DNA of 64,000 nt from CAZMZW01 sp964571135 (GTDB lineage Bacteria; Chloroflexota; Anaerolineae; Anaerolineales; Anaerolineaceae), in NCBI GenBank assembly GCA_964571135.1, contig CAZMZW010000003.1:280629-344628 (forward strand), given 5' to 3'. Below, in pieces: positions 17,675 through 27,628 of the stretch. Within the stretch, counting starts at the first letter, position 1, and each line of letters opens with the position of its first letter. The position numbers and the translations under genes are program-made. The notes under the pieces were generated by a model. That model saw only the letters and a program-made list of their open reading frames with translations. It ran no database searches and had not been told where the DNA came from.

Positions 17675-19087
17675 ATGCAAAAATATACAGCCATAATCAT
17701 CGGCGGTGGACCTTCAGGCCATTCCGCTGCAGTGCGTATAGCAGAGCTTGGCGGTAAAGTGGCTTTGGTCGAGAAGGATTTTATTGGTGGGATTTGCACC
17801 AATTGGGGCTGCACACCCAGCAAATCCATGATCGAATCCGCCAAAGTGGGGCGGATGGTTAAGGATGCTGGAAAATATGGCATAAAAGTACCTGCTTTTG
17901 AAGTTGATTTCCGAAAAGTGGCAGCCCGCCGGGATCAAGTGATCTTAAATACGCGCAATTTCATCACAGATCTGCTTAACCATCATCATGTGGATATCTA
18001 CCAGGGAGAAGCGGAGATCATGGATTCCAAGTCCATAAAAGTACGTAATGGCAAATTGGATGCGGACGGTTTTACCATGCATTACGATGGCAAAGAAACA
18101 TTGCTGGAGACGGATAATATCATTCTCGCAACCGGTTCCGCTCCGCTCATTCCGGCTTTTGTCAAACCCAATGATCCTACGGTTGTCAGCAGTAATCGTT
18201 TGATCAGTATTGATCAATTGCCCAAAACCCTCACCATTATTGGCGGTGGGGTGATTGGAGTTGAATTTGCGACCATTTTTTCCAATTTGGGTAGCCAGGT
18301 CACCATAGTGGAATACCTGGATCGGGTCCTGGCTCTAATGGATGCGGATATATCCACAGAAATCACCCATTTGATGGAAAAGAATGGGGTCAAGATTTAT
18401 ACCAATCATGAGGTGCAATTCGTGGGTGATGGGATCACTCGGGCGAAGAATCGTTCCAACGGGGAAATGCTGGAGGTCAAGGGCGAATCAATATTAGTGG
18501 CGATTGGCCGCCGACCAGTACAGGATAAGGTTGGATATGAGCGTATTGGCCTGGACTTCAATGACAAGGGGCTAAATATCAATGAGTTTCTGCAAACCAA
18601 TGTTCCGGGCGTGTGGGCAATTGGAGATGCCACCGGGCGTTCCATCCTGGCTCATGTGGGTATTCAGCAGGGCATCATTTGTGCAGAAAACATCATGGCC
18701 AAAGGCGGCTCTCTACGAAAAATGGATTATGCGGTTATACCGGCTGTGGTGTATTCCATCCCGGAAATTGTAATGGTTGGAGTACTTCCGAAGGAATTAA
18801 GTGATGTGAAGGTGGTTAAAGTACCCTTTTCTGCTAATTTACGCGCTGGGATCGAAGACTATCCGGAAGGATTCATTAAAGTCTGGATTAAAGAAAATCA
18901 GATCCTGGCTGCACAGGTGATCGGGCATAATGCCTCAGAGTTTATGCAGGAAATTACCAATATGATCGCGTTAAAGACACCCATTGAACAGGTGGCAGAG
19001 ATCATTCATGCTCATCCAACCTATTCGGAAATCATCCGTTCAACGTTGGATTTTGCCCTGGATAAAGCCGTTGATTTTTATTTATAG
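17675..19087 (+). CDS. Flavoprotein disulfide reductase (dihydrolipoyl dehydrogenase family)
   Basis: The 470-residue product has an FAD site GGGPSGHSAAVRIAELGGKVAL, the redox pair in GGICTNWGCTPSK (C-x4-C, residues about 44-49), an NAD(P) site GGGVIGVEFATIF near 195, and the dimer-domain catalytic HAHPTYSE near the C-terminus. This is the dihydrolipoyl dehydrogenase / mercuric reductase architecture. No 2-oxoacid dehydrogenase or glycine-cleavage genes lie next to it, so the lipoamide role is probable but not proved. The insertion LDADGFTMHYDGKETL at about 127-142 is longer than usual. TTGGAGACAAA precedes the ATG. Confidence 0.85.
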   Translation: MQKYTAIIIGGGPSGHSAAVRIAELGGKVALVEKDFIGGICTNWGCTPSKSMIESAKVGRMVKDAGKYGIKVPAFEVDFRKVAARRDQVILNTRNFITDLLNHHHVDIYQGEAEIMDSKSIKVRNGKLDADGFTMHYDGKETLLETDNIILATGSAPLIPAFVKPNDPTVVSSNRLISIDQLPKTLTIIGGGVIGVEFATIFSNLGSQVTIVEYLDRVLALMDADISTEITHLMEKNGVKIYTNHEVQFVGDGITRAKNRSNGEMLEVKGESILVAIGRRPVQDKVGYERIGLDFNDKGLNINEFLQTNVPGVWAIGDATGRSILAHVGIQQGIICAENIMAKGGSLRKMDYAVIPAVVYSIPEIVMVGVLPKELSDVKVVKVPFSANLRAGIEDYPEGFIKVWIKENQILAAQVIGHNASEFMQEITNMIALKTPIEQVAEIIHAHPTYSEIIRSTLDFALDKAVDFYL

Positions 19088-19123
19088 GTTTATTTGACCT
19101 TTGGGTCTTAATAAAACCTAAAC

Positions 19124-19140
19124 ATAGGCCGCCTATTTTT
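19124..19140 (+). terminator. Short terminator after the disulfide reductase gene
   Basis: ATAGG and CCTAT form a 5-bp stem around CCG, followed by TTTT and preceded by A-rich sequence. It is short, so confidence is limited. Confidence 0.35.
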
Positions 19141-19176
19141 CCAATATTTGCACTACAATAAAAGGAAAATGGCGTA

Positions 19177-19185
19177 TGTTATAAT
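19177..19185 (+). promoter_or_regulatory. Extended -10 promoter of the mreB operon
   Basis: TGTTATAAT matches the extended -10 consensus (TG, one base, TATAAT) 57 bp before the mreB start. No good -35 hexamer is seen at the right distance, which is normal for extended -10 promoters. Confidence 0.55.
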
Positions 19186-19241
19186 ATCGCCCGATTTTAA
19201 AAAGGGTTGCGTTGACTTGCATTATTCAATAGGAGCATTAC

Positions 19242-20306
19242 TTGGTACTTAGACCAATCAATTGGTTGATGGGGATCTTTTCCCTTGATCTTGGAATTGA
19301 TCTCGGCACAGCCAATACATTAATATATGTTCGCGGTAAGGGGATCATAATCCAGGAACCATCCTGGGTGGCGATTGAAAAGCGAACCAGAAAACCGGTC
19401 GCGATCGGTATGCAGGCCAAAGAAATGGTTGGCCGTACCCCTGCGAATATTGTGGTGATCCGCCCCATCCGGGATGGAGTGATTTCAGAATTCGAGATCA
19501 CCCAGGCCATGCTCAGTTATTTTATTGGCCGGGTCCACCAACAATCCATCGTGCCGATGCCGCGTCCCAGGGTGGTGATCGGAATTCCCAGTGGAGCAAC
19601 CGAAGTGGAAAAACGGGCAGTTTTTGATGCCACGATGGCAGCCGGTGCTCGAGAAGTATATTTGATCGAAGAGCCGACTGCAGCCAGCCTTGGTGCAGGG
19701 TTACCCATGGCGGATGTACATGGAAGCATGATCGTGGATATTGGTGGAGGAACAACAGAGGTTGCCATTCATTCCATGGGTGGTATTGTTGTTTCCCGTT
19801 CGCTGCGTGTGGCTGGTGATGAGATGGATCAGGACATCATCGAATATATCCGCAATAAGTACAACCTGTTGATCGGCCAGCGCATGTCTGAACAAATAAA
19901 AATGGAAATTGGATCCGCTTTCCCAATGGAAAGCGAGAAAACGATGAATATCCGTGGACGCAATCTGGTTTCGGGGTTACCCGAATCCATTGAAATCTCA
20001 TCTATTGAGGTACGGGAAGCGCTGAGCAGCTCTTTGCAGGTAATTTTTGATACCATCAAGGATGCGCTGGATGAAGTTCCCCCGGAAATCGGAGCCGATT
20101 TGTTGGATAATGGGATCTGCATGGCTGGGGGTGGTTCTCTTCTAAATGGAATCGTGCCTAAACTTTCTGAAGAATTAAAAATGCATGTTTTTTTGGCTGA
20201 AGATCCAATGACTTGTGTGGCACGTGGCGCAGGCATAGTGTTGGAAGATCTAAACCGTTTTAGTCATTTACTGGTGGATATTGATCGTTCCAAACAACGG
20301 CAATAG
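19242..20306 (+). CDS. mreB: Rod shape-determining protein MreB
   Basis: This actin-fold protein (354 residues) has phosphate-1 motif GIDLGTANTLIYV, EEPTAASLGAG, phosphate-2 motif VDIGGGTTEVAI and an adenosine motif MAGGGSLLNG. It polymerises under the membrane and directs lateral wall synthesis. The start is a TTG preceded by AGGAGCATTAC; no ATG fits the N-terminus. It heads a same-strand run mreB-mreC-mreD-mrdA-minD-minE-rodA-gltX. Confidence 0.97.
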   Translation: MVLRPINWLMGIFSLDLGIDLGTANTLIYVRGKGIIIQEPSWVAIEKRTRKPVAIGMQAKEMVGRTPANIVVIRPIRDGVISEFEITQAMLSYFIGRVHQQSIVPMPRPRVVIGIPSGATEVEKRAVFDATMAAGAREVYLIEEPTAASLGAGLPMADVHGSMIVDIGGGTTEVAIHSMGGIVVSRSLRVAGDEMDQDIIEYIRNKYNLLIGQRMSEQIKMEIGSAFPMESEKTMNIRGRNLVSGLPESIEISSIEVREALSSSLQVIFDTIKDALDEVPPEIGADLLDNGICMAGGGSLLNGIVPKLSEELKMHVFLAEDPMTCVARGAGIVLEDLNRFSHLLVDIDRSKQRQ

Positions 20307-20348
20307 ATTTTGTTTTCTCTTCTCTACTCTGACAATCGAAAGATTTAA

Positions 20349-21194
20349 ATGAAATCTTTTCCGACCCGCACTCTTCAAATTATTGCTGGTGTGGTTGTAG
20401 TGGTGGGAATTCTACTTTTAGCCCTGGGTGGTGTTTTGCGTCCAGTGATCGGGATCGTAATGGACCCTTTTGTCTCCGCTCAACATTGGCTCTCCGACAG
20501 GGTAACGAGTGTAATGGATTTCTTCACGCTTCCCAGAGATGTAACCAATTTATTACAACGTAATGTTGCCTTGGAAAACGAGATTTCGAGTTTACAATCT
20601 CAGGTCATTCAATTGGAAGGCCAGCTGAACGAAGCAAAAGTGTTATATGCATTGCTCGATTTCGCCAGAGCCAGACCTCAGAATCAATACCTGGCCTCGG
20701 CAGTAATTGGCCGTGATCCCAGCCCTTTTCTTCATTACATAATTATTGACCATGGATCGGATGATGGTATTCGATATGGTATGCCGGTAGTCACCCAGCA
20801 AGGGTTGGTTGGCAGAGTGGATGCGGTCACAGCCAGCGCTTCACGCGTACAATTGATCACTGATCCTGGATCTATAATTAATGTGCGGATGCAATCCTTA
20901 AAGAGAGAAGCCCAACTCACCGGATCAATAACAGGTGATGTCAATCTGATTGGCATCCCGCAGGATGCGGTTGTCATTGCTGGTGAAATTTTGCTTACCT
21001 CTGGATTAGGAGGAAATTATCCATCGGATGTCTTGATTGGACAGGTTGCCAGTGTAACAAAAAAGGAGAATGAATTATTTCAAACAGCTTCTGTTCAGCC
21101 GATCGTGGATTTTTCCTCCTTACGGGCAGTCCTCATTATTACGAATTTTAAATCCATTGATATTTCTCCATTAATACCAGCTCCAGCTCCATAA
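20349..21194 (+). CDS. mreC: Rod shape-determining protein MreC
   Basis: The 281-residue product has one N-terminal membrane segment (about 9-35) and a coiled coil (about 65-100, ALENEISSLQSQVIQLEGQL). The MreC beta-barrel domain follows, with VIGRDPSPFLHYIIIDHGSDDGI and GLGGNYPSDVLIGQV. It links MreB to the external wall enzymes. It is followed by mreD after 5 bp. Confidence 0.95.
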   Translation: MKSFPTRTLQIIAGVVVVVGILLLALGGVLRPVIGIVMDPFVSAQHWLSDRVTSVMDFFTLPRDVTNLLQRNVALENEISSLQSQVIQLEGQLNEAKVLYALLDFARARPQNQYLASAVIGRDPSPFLHYIIIDHGSDDGIRYGMPVVTQQGLVGRVDAVTASASRVQLITDPGSIINVRMQSLKREAQLTGSITGDVNLIGIPQDAVVIAGEILLTSGLGGNYPSDVLIGQVASVTKKENELFQTASVQPIVDFSSLRAVLIITNFKSIDISPLIPAPAP

Positions 21195-21199
21195 AATAA

Positions 21200-21700
21200 A
21201 TGGATACATTTGTTGCGATTCCAATTTTATTATTTACAATACTACTTCAGGTAACAGCAGTCAGCCGTCTGCCTCTTGTACATGGTACTGCGGATTTAGT
21301 ATTACTTACGTTAATTGCGTGGAGTATCCACTCAAAAACAAATAACGCTTGGATATGGGCGTTAATTGGTGGTTTATTGGCTGGTATTTTTACTGCTGTT
21401 CCATGGTTGGCGGTTGTTATTCCGTACATCATTATTGCTTTAGCAGCTCAATTATTGCACGGTCGGTTTTGGCAATCACCAATATTAGCGATGCTCCTGA
21501 TCACTCTACTTGGAACTTTTATGGTTCAATTTACAACAATGGCCGTTTTAAATTTCAATGATATCCAGATTAATTTTATTTTGGCTTTGGAAGCAATCAT
21601 CTTTCCAAGTCTTATTCTCAATCTAATGCTTGCTTTGCCTATTTATCTAATCGTAAAAGATATCTCTCGTTGGGTTTATCCGGTGATGAATAATGAGTAA
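21200..21700 (+). CDS. mreD: Rod shape-determining protein MreD
   Basis: The 166-residue protein is almost entirely hydrophobic with about five or six membrane segments, the usual MreD form. Position between mreC and mrdA confirms the call. Its last 8 bp overlap the start of mrdA. Confidence 0.88.
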   Translation: MDTFVAIPILLFTILLQVTAVSRLPLVHGTADLVLLTLIAWSIHSKTNNAWIWALIGGLLAGIFTAVPWLAVVIPYIIIALAAQLLHGRFWQSPILAMLLITLLGTFMVQFTTMAVLNFNDIQINFILALEAIIFPSLILNLMLALPIYLIVKDISRWVYPVMNNE

Positions 21701-23762
21701 CCAGCGTAGATATCACGATAAACTGGAAGATTGGCGATTGCGAGCAGTATATATCCTGATCGTTGTGGTTTTTGGTTTTTTTGGCTTACGCTTATTTTCC
21801 CTCCAAATTATCGAAGGTAAAAGTTACCTCGCCCAGGCAGAGGAGAACCGAACCAGCATAGTCAGCAGTCAGACAAACCGCGGAATAATTTATGACCGCA
21901 ATGGTTTTGTGTTAGCCCGTAATATTGCATCTTATAATGTGGTTATCACTCCGGCTAACCTTCCTACTGATATTGGTGCATCACAACAGATCTATCGAGA
22001 ACTTTCTGAATTGATCGATATACCAGTTAGCTCGGGTGCGATGACGGATGAACGAGTTAAATTGTTTTCTCCCTGCCAAACGGATTTCGGAATCACAGAG
22101 ATCGTTATCATCGGCGATACAAATGCGCCATATACGCCAATTCGGATCAAATGCAATGTTGATGAACAAACGGCTATGAAAATAAGTGCAAAGGCTGCGG
22201 ATTGGCTGGGTGTTGGTATTGAGACGGATCCCATTCGGGATTACCCGACTGGTGAATTGACAGCAGAAGTCATTGGTTTTCTCGGCCCAATTCCTGCGAC
22301 TTTGGAACAACAATACCGGGATAAGGGCTTTTTACCTGGACGCGACAAAGTGGGATATGCCGGAGTTGAATCTACCTTACAAGATACATTGGCGGGAACG
22401 AATGGTGAAAGAACAGTAGAAGTGGATGTAGCAGGCAAGATCATTCGTGATTTAAAACCGCCTGTGAATGCTGTCCCTGGTTTGAATGTGAAGCTGACAA
22501 TCGATACGCGTTTGCAGGCAGCAGCCAAAGCAGCACTAGTGGGTGAAATTGATTGGTGGAATAGATACTTTAATGTGATCCGCTCTTCCAATGGTGTGGT
22601 GGTGGCAATGAACCCAAAAACTGGTGAAGTGCTGGCTTTTGTATCTTACCCCACATTTGAAAATAACCGGATGGCGCGCCAGATCCCCGCCTATTATTAT
22701 GAACAATTGAGCAACGATCCCAACCGACCACTTTTCAATCATGCCATTTCTGCAGAACACCCACCCGGATCAGTCTACAAACTTGCCGCGGCGATCGGTG
22801 CGATGAATGAACGGGTCCTTCCGCCAACAAAAAGCCTTAAATGCCCTGGAAGAATTCAAATTCTTGAAAAATTCTCTCCCAATGACCCTGGTAATCCAAG
22901 AGATTACGTTTGTTACAATCCTCTTGGTCATGGACAATCCGATTACTTGCGTGCTATTGAGCAATCCTGTGATATTTATTTCTATAAGATAAGTGGTGGT
23001 TATCTGGATGAAGTTCCTGATGGCCTCGGAATTGTGCGTATGGCGGATTATTCCAAAGCTCTTGGTTACGGTCAAATAACCGGCATTGAACTTCCTGGAG
23101 AAGCAACTGGCTTGGTACCTGATCCAACCTGGAAACGCATTAATTTAAGTGAAAACTGGTCGACTGGTGATACCTATATTGCAGCAATGGGTCAGGGATT
23201 TGTACTGGCTACTCCGATTCAGGTGATGGTTTCTGCTGCCATTGTTGCCAACGATGGTAAATATATGCAGCCAACTCTGGTAAAAGAAATTTTGGATACC
23301 GATGGAAATGTTATTCAAGCCTTCAAATCGGTCCAAAAATGGGATATTACCAAAGACCCTCTCATCAATATCTATGATGATAATTTAGCACCGACCGGAC
23401 AGAAAAAAGTTGTAGAACAATGGGTGATCGACCTGACCAAAGAAGGGATGCGTCGTGTGAATACTCAAGGAACTGCAGAGCGACCTTTCCTCGGGACAAC
23501 TTATACTTCTGCAGGTAAAACCGGGACGGCAGAGTATTGCGATAACGTAGCCCAATCCAAGAACCTTTGCCAGCCAGGTAATTGGCCGACCCATTCCTGG
23601 TATGTAGCATATGCACCTGTGGAAGACCCTGAAATTGCGGTCGTAGCCTTTGTTTACAACGGTGGAGAAGGTGCCAGTGTTGCTGCACCCATCGTTCGTA
23701 ATGTGCTGGATTCATATTTTGCCCTTAAAGAAATTGATCAAGCCCAGGCAGCAGCTAAATAA
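21693..23762 (+). CDS. mrdA: Penicillin-binding protein 2 (elongation transpeptidase)
   Basis: The 689-residue class B PBP has one N-terminal membrane helix and a pedestal domain with GIIYDRNGFVLA. The transpeptidase motifs are all present: PPGSVYKLAA (SxxK), EQSCDIYFYK in the SxN position (SCD), and AGKTGTAEY (KTG). It cross-links peptidoglycan in the rod complex with RodA. It overlaps mreD by 8 bp. Confidence 0.95.
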   Translation: MSNQRRYHDKLEDWRLRAVYILIVVVFGFFGLRLFSLQIIEGKSYLAQAEENRTSIVSSQTNRGIIYDRNGFVLARNIASYNVVITPANLPTDIGASQQIYRELSELIDIPVSSGAMTDERVKLFSPCQTDFGITEIVIIGDTNAPYTPIRIKCNVDEQTAMKISAKAADWLGVGIETDPIRDYPTGELTAEVIGFLGPIPATLEQQYRDKGFLPGRDKVGYAGVESTLQDTLAGTNGERTVEVDVAGKIIRDLKPPVNAVPGLNVKLTIDTRLQAAAKAALVGEIDWWNRYFNVIRSSNGVVVAMNPKTGEVLAFVSYPTFENNRMARQIPAYYYEQLSNDPNRPLFNHAISAEHPPGSVYKLAAAIGAMNERVLPPTKSLKCPGRIQILEKFSPNDPGNPRDYVCYNPLGHGQSDYLRAIEQSCDIYFYKISGGYLDEVPDGLGIVRMADYSKALGYGQITGIELPGEATGLVPDPTWKRINLSENWSTGDTYIAAMGQGFVLATPIQVMVSAAIVANDGKYMQPTLVKEILDTDGNVIQAFKSVQKWDITKDPLINIYDDNLAPTGQKKVVEQWVIDLTKEGMRRVNTQGTAERPFLGTTYTSAGKTGTAEYCDNVAQSKNLCQPGNWPTHSWYVAYAPVEDPEIAVVAFVYNGGEGASVAAPIVRNVLDSYFALKEIDQAQAAAK

Positions 23763-23845
23763 TAACATTCCAATTAAAAGCATTTATACTTGAATAATAA
23801 TGTATTGAATTCAGGCTTTAACTAAATATTAATCAGGATGAAATC

Positions 23846-24634
23846 ATGAAAGCAATTGTACTAACCATAACCTCAGGAAAAGGAGGAGTGGGTAAAACCA
23901 CTGCCACTGCCAATCTGGCGCTTGCACTTGCTGAATTGGGGAAAAAGGTTGTTTGCATTGATAGTGACATAGGCTTGCGCAACTTGGATGTTGTCATGGG
24001 TTTGGAAAACAGAATTGTGTATGACCTTGTGGATATCGTCGAAGGACGCTGCAAATCCAAGCAGGCCATGATACATGATAAGCGGATGGAGGAACTATAT
24101 TTAATTCCTGCTGCACAAACCCGCGATAAAAATGCAATTTCTCCTCAACAGATGGTCAAATTGTGTGATGAATTGCGTCCTGATTTTGACTGGATATTGA
24201 TCGATTCACCTGCAGGCATTGAACGCGGCTTTCAGAATGCCATTGCGCCAGCCGACCAGGTGATTGTAATAACTAATCCGGATGTTTCTGCGGTAAGAGA
24301 TGCTGATCGCATTATTGGTTTAATTGATTCACAACAAAAAGGACCAGCTAAGTTGGTGATCAATCGGGTCAATCCCATGATGGTAAAAAGGGGTGAAATG
24401 CTGGATGCAGATGATATTTTGGATCTTCTAGCGGTAAAACTCATTGGGATTGTTCCTGAAGATGAACACGTTGTCATCAGTACCAATCGCGGTCAACCAG
24501 TGGTCTTGGAATCAAAATCCAAGGCTGGCCAGGCATTTCGCAATATTGCACACAGATTAAATGGCGAAGAAGTACCATTTCTATCATTGGATGAAAAAGA
24601 AGATATCTTTAAGCGATTATTTAGACGAAAATAG
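23846..24634 (+). CDS. minD: Septum-site determining ATPase MinD
   Basis: The 262-residue product starts with the deviant Walker A GKGGVGKTT and has SDIGLRNLDVVMGLE and the DSPAGIE Walker B motif. The basic, amphipathic C-terminal helix (EDIFKRLFRRK) is the membrane-targeting sequence. With MinE 11 bp downstream it would drive pole-to-pole oscillation or polar gradients. A minC gene is not in the window, so the division inhibitor partner is either elsewhere or absent. Confidence 0.96.
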   Translation: MKAIVLTITSGKGGVGKTTATANLALALAELGKKVVCIDSDIGLRNLDVVMGLENRIVYDLVDIVEGRCKSKQAMIHDKRMEELYLIPAAQTRDKNAISPQQMVKLCDELRPDFDWILIDSPAGIERGFQNAIAPADQVIVITNPDVSAVRDADRIIGLIDSQQKGPAKLVINRVNPMMVKRGEMLDADDILDLLAVKLIGIVPEDEHVVISTNRGQPVVLESKSKAGQAFRNIAHRLNGEEVPFLSLDEKEDIFKRLFRRK

Positions 24635-24645
24635 CGAGGAATATT

Positions 24646-24918
24646 ATGGCTGATTGGTTTATGCGAATGTCAGGGCGTGCTCGTAGCGCTAAACAGGCTA
24701 AAGATCGCCTTAAATTGGTGCTTATTCATGATAGAACAAATTTGACCCCAGAAATATTGGAGAAATTAAAAGTCGAATTGCTTGAGGTGATATCGCGTCA
24801 TGTGGCAATTGATTCAAAAGCAGTAAAAATCAGAATCACTCATGATGGACGAGAACAACGCCTGGTAGCAGATATTCCGTTGCTTTCAGTAGGACAGCGA
24901 ATGGATAATGAGGGCTAA
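24646..24918 (+). CDS. minE: Cell division topological specificity factor MinE
   Basis: The 90-residue product contains AKDRLKLVLIHDRTNLTPE, the MinD-contacting anti-MinC region, and a C-terminal dimer domain with LLEVISRHVAID. Length and order after minD are canonical. It is followed by rodA after 2 bp. Confidence 0.94.
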   Translation: MADWFMRMSGRARSAKQAKDRLKLVLIHDRTNLTPEILEKLKVELLEVISRHVAIDSKAVKIRITHDGREQRLVADIPLLSVGQRMDNEG

Positions 24919-24920
24919 TT

Positions 24921-26012
24921 ATGCGGCGTGAGATGTGGCGCAATTTCGATTTCTGGCTTTTCGGTAGTGCCGTATTTCTATCTATTTTTGGGATTATTAT
25001 GATCCGCTCTGCAATTGCTGGAAATGAGATCCTAGCCCAATCAGTTTCGCGACAGGCGATTTTTGTAATAGGCGGGGTAATCTTGATGATTTTGTTTTCT
25101 GCAATTGATTATCATTTCTGGGGATCGCTAACTCGGATTATGTATATTGTGGCAGTCATTGCTCTTGCGTATATTCTAATCGTTGGTACGACCTTATATG
25201 GATCTGCACGCTGGTTTGATACCGGTGTAATTCTTATTCAACCTTCTGAAATCGTAAAAATATTGATGATCCTGGTTCTGGCTGATTATTTTGCGCGTAG
25301 TACTGCGGACCCTCATGATATTCGTTGGATCATCAATAGCTTTCTTCTCACTCTTGGGGTTGTAATTTGGATTTTGTTACAACCGAATTTAAGCACATCC
25401 ATTGTCATCATGGTCATCTGGCTTTCCATGTTATGGATCTGTGGGTTGCCGATAAGATTTATTTTAATTCTAGCGGTGATTGGCATAATTATTTTTGCTA
25501 TTGCTTTTCCTTTTCTGCAAGAATACCAACAGGCCCGAATATTAAATTTTCTATTACCAAACGCAAATGCGCGTTATGGAAATGATTACAATGTTCTGCA
25601 AGCCAAGATCACCATTGGATCTGGAGGATGGTTTGGACAGGGATATGGACAGGGAACTCAGGTTCAGTTACGCTTTTTAAAAGTCAGGCATACAGATTTT
25701 ATTTTTTCTGCCATGGCTGAAGAATTTGGATTCATTGGGACTGTACTAATCATGAGTCTGCTGGTTGTCATTATTTTGCGCTCATTAAAAGCAGCACGGG
25801 AAGCGGGAGATCGTTTTGGAGCCTTAATTGCCTATTCTTATGCAGTTATGATTTTCTTCCAGGCTGCAGTAAATATCGGAGTCAATCTTAATCTAATGCC
25901 AGTGTCAGGTTTGCCGTTACCCTTCTTGAGTTATGGTGGAAGTTCATTACTCTCTTCAATCATGGGAGTTGGTCTGGTGGAAAGTGTATGTCTTCGAAAA
26001 ACATTATTATAG
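24921..26012 (+). CDS. rodA: SEDS peptidoglycan glycosyltransferase RodA
   Basis: The 363-residue membrane protein has about ten hydrophobic segments. It carries the SEDS features LIQPSEIVKI, the extracellular QAKITIGSGGWFGQGYGQGTQ loop, a DFIFSAMAEEFGFIG loop with the catalytic aspartate region, and GLPLPFLSYGGSSLL near the end. It polymerises glycan strands with MrdA. Placement after minE instead of next to mrdA is a local feature of this cluster. Confidence 0.94.
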   Translation: MRREMWRNFDFWLFGSAVFLSIFGIIMIRSAIAGNEILAQSVSRQAIFVIGGVILMILFSAIDYHFWGSLTRIMYIVAVIALAYILIVGTTLYGSARWFDTGVILIQPSEIVKILMILVLADYFARSTADPHDIRWIINSFLLTLGVVIWILLQPNLSTSIVIMVIWLSMLWICGLPIRFILILAVIGIIIFAIAFPFLQEYQQARILNFLLPNANARYGNDYNVLQAKITIGSGGWFGQGYGQGTQVQLRFLKVRHTDFIFSAMAEEFGFIGTVLIMSLLVVIILRSLKAAREAGDRFGALIAYSYAVMIFFQAAVNIGVNLNLMPVSGLPLPFLSYGGSSLLSSIMGVGLVESVCLRKTLL

Positions 26013-26027
26013 TGATTATGAGGTTAT

Positions 26028-27521
26028 ATGCCTGAGAATTTGAAAACTGTTCGAGTACGATTTGCTCCTTCTCCCACCGGCCATATGCATCTGGGAAGTG
26101 CGCGTACAGCGCTTTATGATTATTTAATTGCCAAAAAAACTGGCGGGAAATTCATACTTCGCATTGAAGACACAGACCGAAAGCGAACTATTGAAGGTGC
26201 TGAAGAAGAAATAATTCAAGGATTGCGCTGGTTGGGAATAGAATCGAATGAAGGCCCTGATAAAGGTGGCGATTACGGTCCGTATCGACAGTCCGAGAGA
26301 AAAGAGATCTACCTGGAGCATGGCCGCAAATTAATTGAAATGGGAATGGCCTATTATTGTTTTTGCAGCTCAGAACGCCTCGAAAAAGTGAAACAGCAAA
26401 AACAGGCAAATAAAGAATTACCCCATTATGATGGCACCTGCCGCACCCTTGATTCTGGATTGACAGAACAGCGGGTGAAAAATGGTGAGCCGCATGTGAT
26501 CCGATTCAAATCACCGCAGGAAGGTTCCACAACTATTCATGATTTCATTCGTGGTGAGATTGTCATTGAAAACCGTAACCTGGATGATTTCATACTTGTA
26601 AAATCTGATGGTTGGGCGCTCTATCATCTGGCTGCGACTGTGGATGATCACTTGATGAAAATTACCCATGTCATTCGGGGTTCAGAATGGCTTTCTACTT
26701 TTCCATTGCATTCCCTTATTCACCGGGCTTTTGGTTGGGAAGAACCTGTCTGGGTGCACCTTTCGGTGTTTCTCAAACCAAGTGGCAAAGGTAAAATGAG
26801 TAAACGGGATGCAGCCGATCTGATAAAAGATGGTCATTCCATTTATGTTAAAGACCTCCAGGGTTTAGGTTACACACCCGAAGGAGTAGTGAACTGGATT
26901 GCTTTAATGGGTTGGAGTTTTGATGATCATACTGAATTCTTTACTTTGGATGACCTGGCAAACAAGTTTACGCTAGAGCGGTTGAATCCTTCACCTGCGG
27001 CGATAAATTTCACCAAACTGGATTATTTTAATAAAGAGCATATTAAAGCCCTCTCATCATCGGAATTGGCAAAGAGGATTAAGCCCTTCTTTGTTGAGAA
27101 AGGTTATGTCGTGGATGATGCCAGTCTTGAAAAAATTGCACCGATCATTAAGGAACGTATCACCACTTTGGATGATGCTGTCGATATTTCTAGTTTTTTC
27201 TTCAAAAACGATTTTCTTTATGATACTGAACGATTGAAAATTGAAGGATTGACTTTTCCAAACACGATCAGGGTAGGGGAAGAAATCATAAGCGAGTTAA
27301 CTAAGTTGACAGATCTGAGTATTAATCAAACTGAAATAGCGATGCAATCACTTTTGGAAAAATTGCAGTTGACACCCAAGCAAGTTTTTACATTCATGCG
27401 GGAAGCAGTTTCTGCGCAGCGTGTGACACCCCCCTTATTTGAAAGCATATTTATTTTGGGGAAGGATGAAACAATCAAGCGGATATCAAAGGCAAATGAT
27501 TTCCTGAAATCAATGAAATGA
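26028..27521 (+). CDS. gltX: Glutamyl-tRNA synthetase
   Basis: The 497-residue class I synthetase has the HIGH-type signature FAPSPTGHMHLGSARTALYD, the GEP-x-VIRFK region, and GKMSKRD near 255. It charges tRNA-Glu. A tRNA-Gln gene lies 32 bp downstream on the same strand, which fits, but does not prove, a non-discriminating enzyme that feeds the GatCAB route. No glnS or gat genes are in the window. Confidence 0.96.
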   Translation: MPENLKTVRVRFAPSPTGHMHLGSARTALYDYLIAKKTGGKFILRIEDTDRKRTIEGAEEEIIQGLRWLGIESNEGPDKGGDYGPYRQSERKEIYLEHGRKLIEMGMAYYCFCSSERLEKVKQQKQANKELPHYDGTCRTLDSGLTEQRVKNGEPHVIRFKSPQEGSTTIHDFIRGEIVIENRNLDDFILVKSDGWALYHLAATVDDHLMKITHVIRGSEWLSTFPLHSLIHRAFGWEEPVWVHLSVFLKPSGKGKMSKRDAADLIKDGHSIYVKDLQGLGYTPEGVVNWIALMGWSFDDHTEFFTLDDLANKFTLERLNPSPAAINFTKLDYFNKEHIKALSSSELAKRIKPFFVEKGYVVDDASLEKIAPIIKERITTLDDAVDISSFFFKNDFLYDTERLKIEGLTFPNTIRVGEEIISELTKLTDLSINQTEIAMQSLLEKLQLTPKQVFTFMREAVSAQRVTPPLFESIFILGKDETIKRISKANDFLKSMK

Positions 27522-27553
27522 GTAGTGTGGTAAAATATTTCGCGCAGCAATTT

Positions 27554-27624
27554 TGGGGGTTCGTCTAACGGCAGGACAACAGTCTCTGGAACTGTCTATG
27601 GTGGTTCGAATCCATCACCCCCAG
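27554..27624 (+). tRNA. tRNA-Gln (anticodon CTG)
   Basis: A full cloverleaf of 71 nt is present: acceptor TGGGGGT with ACCCCCA plus discriminator G, D arm with CGTCTAACGGCAGGAC, anticodon stem ACAGT/ACTGT enclosing CTCTGGA (anticodon CTG), and T arm GTGG-TTCGAAT-CCATC. CCA is not encoded. The weak U1-A72 pair is typical of tRNA-Gln. Confidence 0.95.
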
Positions 27625-27628
27625 CCTA